Assembly (NCBI GenBank): GCA_018000995.1
Contig: JAGNIU010000031.1
Span: 1 to 33,486, forward strand
Length of the DNA: 33,486 bases
Origin: Bacteroidia bacterium
Lineage (GTDB): Bacteria; Bacteroidota; Bacteroidia; B-17B0; Aurantibacillaceae
Reading direction: 5' to 3'
Part shown: positions 17,821 to 23,927 of the stretch, piece after piece
How the letters are laid out: each line of letters starts with the position of its first letter
Position numbering within the stretch: the stretch's first letter is position 1
Program-made: the position numbers and the translations under genes
The notes under the pieces: generated by a model
Databases searched by the model: none
What the model was told of the DNA's origin: nothing
The model's input: the letters and a program-made list of their open reading frames with translations, nothing else

Positions 17821-18114
17821 ATGAAAAAATTTACTTTGATTGTATTTACTTTAATGTGTTTTGGAATTGCTAAAGCGCACATGCCGAGAAAAGTTCATCC
17901 CTGCTTTACACAAAAACAATTTGTTGTTACGGGGATTAACAGATTGCAAAATTATAATGTGACGTTTAAAACGTATTCCATTCCAGTAAAGAGATGGATA
18001 AAGAAAAACAAAATTGAAATGGTGAATACAATTGCAACTGAAGTTAACAGAACAGAAATTGCTGTTTCTTCTATTCAGTGCCTTCGACTACGCTCAGGCA
18101 CCGGATTCCACTAA
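17821..18114 (+). CDS. Small secreted hypothetical protein bracketed by repeats
   Basis: The protein is 97 aa from the ATG at 17821. The frame stays open back to 17743, but those 26 codons translate a dispersed repeat (DPSTSSGQAG) and are not credible coding sequence. The chosen start gives a clean signal peptide, MKKFTLIVFTLMCFGIAKA. The mature part is basic with no recognised domain. The last 11 codons (CLRLRSGTGFH) are the translation of another dispersed repeat, so the original stop seems to have been lost when the element inserted; the gene may be truncated or decaying. It follows the rpmH terminator. Function is unknown. Confidence 0.55.
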   Translation: MKKFTLIVFTLMCFGIAKAHMPRKVHPCFTQKQFVVTGINRLQNYNVTFKTYSIPVKRWIKKNKIEMVNTIATEVNRTEIAVSSIQCLRLRSGTGFH

Positions 18115-18148
18115 ATGAAGTGGTGGTTGAGCGTAGCCGAAACCACTT
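18078..18148. repeat. Composite palindromic repeat between convergent genes
   Basis: Two hairpins lie in tandem. GTGCCT...AGGCAC (18078-18101) contains CTTCGACTACGCTCAG. GTGGTT...AACCAC (18123-18146) contains the inverse GAGCGTAGCCGAA. A minor stem ccact/agtgg joins them. The element spans the end of the small secreted-protein gene and stops 4 bp short of the arginine decarboxylase stop. It may serve as a bidirectional terminator. A diverged relative lies at 20614-20666. Confidence 0.75.
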
Positions 18149-18149
18149 T

Positions 18150-19547
18150 CTAATACCCTAAAATCTTCAACATCGATTTATAACTCTGTTCTTTCGCGAA
18201 CAATCGTGTTGAAATAGTTCCATCATCTTCCCTATCTATCAAAACATGCTTCGGTGCGGGAATTAAACAATGTTGTGTGCCTCCGTATCCGCTTAATGCT
18301 TCTTGATATGCACCGGTGTGGAAGAAGCCAACATATAATGGTTGTTTATCTGTTTTTTCAATTCTAGGCAGGAACACCTGATTGGTGTGGGCTTCACTAT
18401 TGTAATAATCCATACTATCACAAGTTAAGCCACCTAAACTCACAGGCACATAAGGTTTATCCCAATTGTTTATCGCTAATAAGATAAAACGTTGGTTAAT
18501 TCCCCATGTATCAGGCAATGTGGTGATGAATGAACTGTCTATCATATACCAACGTTCGCGATCATTCTGCATCTTCTGGTCAACTACTGAGTACAATGTA
18601 GCGCCGCTCTCTCCTACCGTGTATGAGCCAAACTCGGTGAATATATTGGGCTCATCTATGTTATTTTGTACACAAAACGATTTTATTTGAGAAACAATCT
18701 CCTCAATCATGTATTCGTAACTATACTCAAAACCAAGCGATGTGCGTATTGGCATTCCGCCTCCAATATTCAAGGAATCGAGGGTTGGACATATCTTCTT
18801 AAGTTCCAGGTAAATGCTGAGACACTTGTTTAGCTCCGTCCAATAGTATATAGTATCCTTAATTCCATTGTTAATGAAGAAATGTAGGAGCTTTAGTTCG
18901 AACTTTGGATTGCTTTGTATCTTCTCTTTATATAGGCTCATGATATCGCTGTAGCGAACACCAAGTCGGGAAGAATAGAACATAAACGAAGGCTCTTCTT
19001 CAGTACTTATTCTTATACCTAACTGACATTTATCTACTTTAACATGCTTGTTGTAATAGTTAATCTCATCGAGGTGATCGAGTACCGGAATCACGTTAAA
19101 GTTTTCGTTAATTAATTCAGTAATGTATTGTTTGTAGAGGTTGCGTTTATATCCGTTACAAATAATATATGTATCTTTACTAAGTCTCTTTTTTTTGAAT
19201 TGCTCTTTGATAATTTGGATATCGTAAGCGGAAGAAGTCTCAAGATGTACCTCATTCTTAAGCACTTCGTCTAACACGAATGAGAAATGCGAACTCTTTG
19301 TACAATAGCAGTATATGTACTTGCCTTTGTAATCAGCTTTAGCCATAGCTACATTAAAAAGTCGTTTCGCTTTCTGTATTTGCGAGCTTATTTTCGGTAA
19401 ATACGTGATTTTTAATGGAGTACCATATTGCTTGATTATCTCCATTAAATTTATGTCATTGAAATACAGCTCATTATCAATAACATTAAAGCTTTCCTGG
19501 GGAAAGTTAAATGTCTGATTTATAAGGTCGTTATATCGATTATCCAT
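18150..19547 (-). CDS. Arginine decarboxylase-like PLP enzyme (fold type III)
   Basis: This 465-aa protein is of the alanine racemase/ornithine decarboxylase fold (Orn/Arg/DAP decarboxylase group 2) and probably converts arginine to agmatine in polyamine synthesis. The PLP lysine is K84 in YCTKSSHF. The phosphate-binding glycine loop is LNIGGGMP (about 268), and the active-site CDSMD follows at about 376. It lacks the extra domains of the about 630-aa SpeA of E. coli; short forms like this are common in Bacteroidota. A meso-DAP or carboxynorspermidine decarboxylase role is less likely given the divergent ureohydrolase neighbour. Two palindromes in the 67-bp shared spacer may control it. Confidence 0.8.
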   Translation of the reverse strand: MDNRYNDLINQTFNFPQESFNVIDNELYFNDINLMEIIKQYGTPLKITYLPKISSQIQKAKRLFNVAMAKADYKGKYIYCYCTKSSHFSFVLDEVLKNEVHLETSSAYDIQIIKEQFKKKRLSKDTYIICNGYKRNLYKQYITELINENFNVIPVLDHLDEINYYNKHVKVDKCQLGIRISTEEEPSFMFYSSRLGVRYSDIMSLYKEKIQSNPKFELKLLHFFINNGIKDTIYYWTELNKCLSIYLELKKICPTLDSLNIGGGMPIRTSLGFEYSYEYMIEEIVSQIKSFCVQNNIDEPNIFTEFGSYTVGESGATLYSVVDQKMQNDRERWYMIDSSFITTLPDTWGINQRFILLAINNWDKPYVPVSLGGLTCDSMDYYNSEAHTNQVFLPRIEKTDKQPLYVGFFHTGAYQEALSGYGGTQHCLIPAPKHVLIDREDDGTISTRLFAKEQSYKSMLKILGY

Positions 19548-19559
19548 TTTTTTATCAAA

Positions 19560-19609
19560 GTAAGTGACTTACATATACAATTAGGAGGCAAAAGTAAGTA
19601 ATTTACTTA
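19560..19609. promoter_or_regulatory. Twin palindromes in the decarboxylase-ureohydrolase spacer
   Basis: GTAAGTgACTTAC (19560-19572) and TAAGTAAtTTACTTA (19595-19609) are two perfect odd-length dyads with related half-sites, in a 67-bp divergent spacer. The second overlaps a perfect minus-strand -7 element TACTTTTG (19596-19589). The first falls just downstream of the predicted decarboxylase transcript start near 19582. That is a plausible two-site operator; the regulator is unknown. Confidence 0.55.
19589..19596 (-). promoter_or_regulatory. -7 element of the arginine decarboxylase promoter
   Basis: Read on the minus strand it is TACTTTTG, a full match to TAnnTTTG, about 35 bases of leader before the ATG at 19547. 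No good TTTG lies 19-20 bp upstream, which fits a regulated promoter. Confidence 0.45.
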
Positions 19610-19614
19610 AACTT

Positions 19615-20613
19615 ATGGTTAACAAACAAACAGAATCAGATAAAGTTCCTATGAAGCCTATGATAAAGCCGATTAAGATAGTTGAAGTTAAAAGTGAAAT
19701 TGGAGCCGGAACCCGCGGTTCTAGCATGGGCATTGATGCCATTAAAATTGCAGCACTTGATTTCGGGTCTCCTTTTTTTCGCCGTTATAAATCAGTAGAA
19801 ATTCCGAGTGAGAATCATTTATTGTTAGAACCAGTGGTTCACGATTACGCGAAACGTATTAAAGGAATTTATAATTTGAATGAACGTTTAGCCAAAGAGA
19901 TTTCAAAAATTTTAGGGAAGGATGAAATTCCAATTGTATTAGCGGGCGATCACAGTTCTGCCCTTGGTACTATTTCCGGAATTAAAATGGCGTATCCCGA
20001 AAAGCGTGTTGGTGTTATTTGGATTGACGCCCATGCTGATTTACATTCTCCTTATACAACACCAAGTGGTAACATGCATGGCATGCCTATCGCTTGTATT
20101 TTAGGTGAAGATAATCTCGATCGTCAACAAAATAAACCCGATGATGAAACTATTGAGTATTGGGAGAAATTAAAAAATTTAGGCGGTATCTCTCCTAAAG
20201 TTCAACCAAACGATCTTGTATATATTGCTTTGCGCGATTACGAACCTCAGGAAGATTACGTTATTAAAAAACACAAGATTCGTGTTTTCAATTTACCGGA
20301 GATTCGCAAAAAAGCGGTTGAACGTGTTGCGATTGACTCTTTAAATTATTTAGATCATTGCGATCTTATTTATGTAAGTTTTGATGTGGATAGTATGGAC
20401 TCCCGTATCTCCAGCGGAACAGGAACGCCGGTACCAAATGGTATCACCGAAAAAGAGGCGGGTAATTTAATTTACTACATCATGCGAAGCAAAAAAATTG
20501 TTTGTTTTGAGATGGTAGAAATTAATCCAACGTTAGATAAAGAAAATTTAATGGCTGAAAACGCTTTCGAAATTTTACAGAAAGCAACTAATCAGTTAAG
20601 TCACGATTTTTAG
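19615..20613 (+). CDS. Arginase/agmatinase family ureohydrolase
   Basis: This 332-aa binuclear manganese hydrolase releases urea from arginine or agmatine. All metal ligands are present: H113 (GDHSS), D138, H140 and D142 (DAHADLH), D257 and D259 (SFDVDSMD). The conserved glutamate is E302 (VEINPTLD). The loop SGNMHGMP (151-158) is the arginase-type substrate loop that contacts the arginine alpha-amino and carboxyl groups, and VEINPTLD..N..A is also arginase-like. Context next to arginine decarboxylase instead suggests agmatinase in putrescine synthesis. The sequence favours arginase and the neighbourhood favours agmatinase, so the substrate is left open. The exact start is uncertain; ATGs at residues 13 and 16 are alternatives. 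Confidence 0.9.
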   Translation: MVNKQTESDKVPMKPMIKPIKIVEVKSEIGAGTRGSSMGIDAIKIAALDFGSPFFRRYKSVEIPSENHLLLEPVVHDYAKRIKGIYNLNERLAKEISKILGKDEIPIVLAGDHSSALGTISGIKMAYPEKRVGVIWIDAHADLHSPYTTPSGNMHGMPIACILGEDNLDRQQNKPDDETIEYWEKLKNLGGISPKVQPNDLVYIALRDYEPQEDYVIKKHKIRVFNLPEIRKKAVERVAIDSLNYLDHCDLIYVSFDVDSMDSRISSGTGTPVPNGITEKEAGNLIYYIMRSKKIVCFEMVEINPTLDKENLMAENAFEILQKATNQLSHDF

Positions 20614-20666
20614 CTTCGACTTCGCTCAGCTATCAACGGTGCTTGAGCTTAGCCGCAATCGCTTTC
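20614..20666. repeat. Diverged composite palindromic repeat
   Basis: CTTCGACTTCGCTCAG (20614-20629) and TTGAGCTTAGCCGCAATC (from 20643) are degraded versions of the two halves of the element at 18078-18148, in the same order and with a shorter spacer. Like that copy, it lies between convergent gene ends: the ureohydrolase stop immediately before it and the T9SS gene stop 7 bp after it. Confidence 0.6.
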
Positions 20667-20672
20667 AGGAGT

Positions 20673-22160
20673 TTATCTATTGATTACAATCTTATTCGAA
20701 GTAATTTCGCTTTCCGAAACCAACTTCACGAAATAAATTCCGTTCAACAATACGCTTAAATCTATTTCCGTTTTTTCCTCTGTAATCCTTGCTTCAAAAA
20801 GTATTTTTCCTAAAACATCAGTAATCATTAACGTGCTTTTCTTTTCTGCACCTTCAATAATTAATAGTCCTGTACTAGGGTTCGGATGGATTGCTAATTC
20901 AGAAAAAACATGACAACTCACTACAGTTGACTTTACAACTATATTATCACCATTACGATCAGTTTGCCTTAAAGAATAATAGGAAGTTCCTTTCAACGGC
21001 TTTGTATCAGCAAAAGAATAACGCTTAGTTTTATGGCTATTTCCTGAACCCGGAACTGTTCCTATAACTTCATAACTAATTCCGTCTGTAGTTCTTTCAA
21101 TAGTAAAGTAATCATTATTTGTTTCTGTTGCAGTTTCCCATTCCAGGTTTACTTTTTCTGTAGTACACTTCGCATCGAAATTCAATAACTCTATTGGCAA
21201 TACTGCACACGGGCCACCCGGACAAGCCATACAAGCTGTTCTATAATACAATGCACAAGCATAAAAAGAAAAAGCATCTCCTGTTGCGTTATTCAATCCG
21301 TAATTCGCTGTTGTTTGCCCTGCCGTAACAGGCGATCCGCTAAAAGGAAGGTAGGCGTAAAATGACTGGCCAGCGGCCGGATAAACATAGTTATTCGCTG
21401 CACTATTAAAACGTACATTGTAAATACCTAAACTTTGAAAATCACCAGCAATAAGATAGTGCTTGTCGAGTGTTGAATTAGCGCAAACATTAAAACCTGT
21501 AATAACACTATTTAAATTTCCGTTTCCGCCAGCTGCCATTGTCCCATCTGCCATAACCATACTACCTGTGAAAGTTTGTGTGTTATCTGAATAAACAATA
21601 ACTAAAGTAGCACCATCCGGATCATTTGGAGACCCTGTAGGGATTCCGGAGATCAGATAATTTCCATTGCCTGAAATCAAAGCCGTAACATCTGCTCTTC
21701 GTGTCCATGTTCCTGCATAGCCACCCCATTTATCCGTTGCAGTGTAACCACTGTTCACCATTGGGAAAACACTGTTTGTTGCCAGAGGATTAGTAAAAGA
21801 TAAATTGATTGTAGGTCCCGAGCCTGAACCACCTGTATATAAAAATGCTTTTACAACTGCATAACATGTCGGAAGTCCGGATATAGTAATTGTTGCAGGT
21901 TGGTTGGCTCCTGCGGGTGATCCGCCACGTTTACATAAACGTACACTGCCCGCTACAAAATCTAAACCACAAGCTGTAACCGTGTAATGTGTACCAATAG
22001 TATTTGTCCCATTAAGAACACTAAAATTTTCGTTTGATTTAGATTGCAAGTTCTGATCGGAAGAATAAGTTATGCCATTTACAGTAGTATAATTTTGTTG
22101 TGAGAACAATTTTAGACTGAAAATTAAAAATAATATAAAATACTTAATGAAGTGCTTCAT
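20673..22160 (-). CDS. Secreted protein with DUF3344-like domain and T9SS sorting domain
   Basis: This is a 495-aa surface or secreted protein. It has the signal peptide MKHFIKYFILFLIFSLKLFSQ. The central domain (about 80-300) resembles DUF3344: an AFLYTGGSGSGPTINLSF strand region, then RADVTALISGNGNYLI and PDGATLVIVYSD. The linker module LPIELLNFDA..W.TATE.NNDYF..ERT.DG (about 322-415) is the same type as in the cargo gene at 856-1995. The C-terminus (AIHPNPSTGLLIIEG...KIVINR) is a type A T9SS sorting domain. Several cysteine pairs (for example TACMACPGGPC) suggest disulfides. An upstream segment at 22182-22208 resembles the region upstream of the 1305-aa T9SS gene, hinting at shared control. 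Confidence 0.85.
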   Translation of the reverse strand: MKHFIKYFILFLIFSLKLFSQQNYTTVNGITYSSDQNLQSKSNENFSVLNGTNTIGTHYTVTACGLDFVAGSVRLCKRGGSPAGANQPATITISGLPTCYAVVKAFLYTGGSGSGPTINLSFTNPLATNSVFPMVNSGYTATDKWGGYAGTWTRRADVTALISGNGNYLISGIPTGSPNDPDGATLVIVYSDNTQTFTGSMVMADGTMAAGGNGNLNSVITGFNVCANSTLDKHYLIAGDFQSLGIYNVRFNSAANNYVYPAAGQSFYAYLPFSGSPVTAGQTTANYGLNNATGDAFSFYACALYYRTACMACPGGPCAVLPIELLNFDAKCTTEKVNLEWETATETNNDYFTIERTTDGISYEVIGTVPGSGNSHKTKRYSFADTKPLKGTSYYSLRQTDRNGDNIVVKSTVVSCHVFSELAIHPNPSTGLLIIEGAEKKSTLMITDVLGKILFEARITEEKTEIDLSVLLNGIYFVKLVSESEITSNKIVINR

Positions 22161-22181
22161 TCAATAATTTTAAAAGCGGTG

Positions 22182-22208
22182 TTTAGTAAAGTAAGTGAGA
22201 TTTTGGGA
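22182..22208. promoter_or_regulatory. Upstream element shared with the 1305-aa T9SS gene
   Basis: The plus-strand segment TTTAGT, two bases, AGTAAGTGA, then TTTTGGGA matches 27938-27963 at nearly every position apart from two substitutions and a short indel. Its nearest edge is 22 bp upstream of the start at 22160. It includes the AAGTGA half-site seen in the LytTR-associated repeats, but no clear second half-site at 21 bp. Confidence 0.4.
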
Positions 22209-22344
22209 GATAAACAATACCATAAGAGAGAAAACAAAAGATAAGGTGTAAGACATCACTATCGAATACAGCAAACTGGCAGAGAGGGAGTATCTTGCAG
22301 GATAGAATGATAAACGAAAAGACGAAATTTCGTATATTTACCCC

Positions 22345-23121
22345 ATGAGCCTCATCACTACCGAAAAAAAAGAAAAAGTAACGGTTATCACTTTAAACCG
22401 TCCCGACAAATTCAATTCGTTTAATCGTGAAATGTCTTTAGAACTTCACGCGGCTTTAGATGAAGCAGAGAACGATGCTAATTGTCGCTGTATAGTTTTA
22501 ACAGGAATAGGAAAAGCATTTTGTGCCGGACAAGATCTTGCAGAAGCAATTGATCCCAACGGTATTGGTATAAAACGAATTGTGGACGAACATTACAATC
22601 CGTTAATTATGCGGTTGCGGAAAATTGAAAAACCAATTATTGGTGCGGTGAATGGTGTTGCTGCAGGTGCAGGAGCAAACATTGCAATAGCTTGCGATAT
22701 TGTTGTTGCAACAGCATCAGCGAGTTTTATACAAGCCTTTAGTAAAATTGGTTTAATACCGGATAGTGGCGGAACATTTTTCTTGCCTCGTATTATCGGT
22801 TTACAACGTGCAACAGCATTAATGATGACAGGTGATAAAGTTAGCGCAGCAGAAGCTTTACAAATGGGAATGATTTATAAAGTATATGAAGACGCAACTT
22901 TTGTTGAAGAAACATTAAAGATGGCAACTAATTTATCTAACATGCCAACCAAAGGTATTGGACTAACCAAACGTTTGTTAAACGAAAGCGCTTATAACAC
23001 TTACGATAAACAAATACAATTTGAAAGTTTCATCCAAACAGAAGCTACACATACTTACGATTACAAAGAAGGTGTAAATGCTTTTTTAGAAAAACGTAAG
23101 CCGGAGTTTAAAGGCGAATAA
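22345..23121 (+). CDS. Enoyl-CoA hydratase/isomerase family protein, PaaG-like
   Basis: This 258-aa crotonase-fold protein is most like PaaG (2-(1,2-epoxy-1,2-dihydrophenyl)acetyl-CoA isomerase). The two oxyanion-hole segments are AFCAGQDL (59-66) and GVAAGAGANIAIACD (104-118). The acidic residue D140 in KIGLIPDSGGTFFLPR is the PaaG-type catalytic Asp, where hydratases carry glutamates. The rest of a phenylacetate pathway is not in the window, so a general delta3-delta2-enoyl-CoA isomerase role is also possible. It is convergent with the alpha/beta hydrolase across a dispersed repeat. Confidence 0.85.
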   Translation: MSLITTEKKEKVTVITLNRPDKFNSFNREMSLELHAALDEAENDANCRCIVLTGIGKAFCAGQDLAEAIDPNGIGIKRIVDEHYNPLIMRLRKIEKPIIGAVNGVAAGAGANIAIACDIVVATASASFIQAFSKIGLIPDSGGTFFLPRIIGLQRATALMMTGDKVSAAEALQMGMIYKVYEDATFVEETLKMATNLSNMPTKGIGLTKRLLNESAYNTYDKQIQFESFIQTEATHTYDYKEGVNAFLEKRKPEFKGE

Positions 23122-23123
23122 AG

Positions 23124-23154
23124 TTTCTCGCAGAGACGCTAAGACGCCGAGGCT
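23124..23154. repeat. Dispersed repeat (CTCGCAGAGACGCTAAGACG type)
   Basis: The sequence CTCGCAGAGACGCTAAGACG and its continuation resemble widespread intergenic repeats of the CGCAGAGACGC type. It separates convergent genes and contains the stop codon (TAG, minus strand 23141-23139) and last codons of the alpha/beta hydrolase. Only one copy was seen here, so assignment as a repeat rests on general familiarity. Confidence 0.45.
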
Positions 23155-23834
23155 TTAGAAAAATCAGAGATTATTTTTACTAGTTCATTTACATTCACCG
23201 TTTCAAGCGGGTGTTTTGTGTTTGCTAATGTGTAACGTTTGGCTGCAATTATTTTTGAAGCGGCATTATCAGTTTCACTTATACTCACCATGGTATCGCT
23301 ATCTGCTAAACCAATTAGTACTTTACTTTTTATTTGAGAAAAGGCATTTCGGTTCAATAAATTGTTAGCTCCTAAGTCCACCATCATGTCAGCTGTTTTT
23401 TGTAACAGCAATTGCCAATCATCACCGTGCCGTTTTTCCAAAGCTTCGGCAAACTTTGGTACTTTTTCTGCAATTGTTTTTGCATCCAGCATTTTTATTT
23501 CTTTCGCTGCAATTTCAGTACTCCATTCAAATTTTGTTCCCAGTGTAATGATGTTGCCTAATAAATTATGATTTTGTGAAGCTAAATACAAAGCAACGTA
23601 CCCGCCCATACTGTAACCAAACACATCGGGTTTAACTAAATTATTTTTATCAATAAATAATTTTAATTCCTCAGCAAACTGAGAAATGCTAAATTGATTT
23701 TGAAAAGGAGTTTGTCCGTGCCCCGAAAAATTTAAAGAATAAGTTTGATAACCATTTGCCGAAAGTTCTTTCGCTAAAGGTTCTAACTGATCTTTCGCGC
23801 CAATAGCGCCATGCAATAAAATAATAGAACTCAT
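23139..23834 (-). CDS. Alpha/beta hydrolase
   Basis: This 231-aa cytoplasmic hydrolase has no assigned substrate. The oxyanion region IILLHGAIG (4-12) is followed by the nucleophile elbow GYSMGG (Ser at about 76). The acid is probably in GLADSDTMV (about 193-201), and the general base His is in ANTKHPLE (about 212). The catalytic triad looks complete. The C-terminal KASAS residues and the stop derive from the dispersed repeat at 23124-23154, so the ancestral C-terminus may have differed. Confidence 0.85.
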   Translation of the reverse strand: MSSIILLHGAIGAKDQLEPLAKELSANGYQTYSLNFSGHGQTPFQNQFSISQFAEELKLFIDKNNLVKPDVFGYSMGGYVALYLASQNHNLLGNIITLGTKFEWSTEIAAKEIKMLDAKTIAEKVPKFAEALEKRHGDDWQLLLQKTADMMVDLGANNLLNRNAFSQIKSKVLIGLADSDTMVSISETDNAASKIIAAKRYTLANTKHPLETVNVNELVKIISDFSKASAS

Positions 23835-23851
23835 ACCTTACGAAAATAAAT

Positions 23852-23880
23852 AAAAAAGGGATAACATTTCTATTATCCCT
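23852..23880 (-). terminator. Intrinsic terminator after the 1305-aa T9SS gene
   Basis: On the minus strand AGGGATAA (23880-23873), an 8-base loop, and TTATCCCT (23864-23857) form a perfect 8-bp stem followed by a T6 tail (23857-23852). It lies about 48 bp after the stop of the T9SS gene and just ahead of the hydrolase start. Confidence 0.75.
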
Positions 23881-23927
23881 CTTAAAAGAACTACAACATC
23901 TATATCTCAATACTGTAGTCCTATTCG

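Noticed and set aside
19557..19601. AAAGTAAGT repeats in the decarboxylase spacer as another LytTR site
   Set aside because: The spacing is 34 bp rather than 21-22 bp, and the dominant symmetry is palindromic; it was reported as a separate operator candidate.
22290..22340. TATATTTA before the PaaG-like gene as a promoter
   Set aside because: No TTTG or TTG lies at 19-20 bp, and the box is only 5 bp from the start codon, so it was not annotated.
23890..23919. ACTACA...TGTAGT hairpin just after the giant T9SS gene
   Set aside because: A six-base stem with an 18-base loop and no U-tail is weak; the perfect stem at 23857-23880 is the better terminator.
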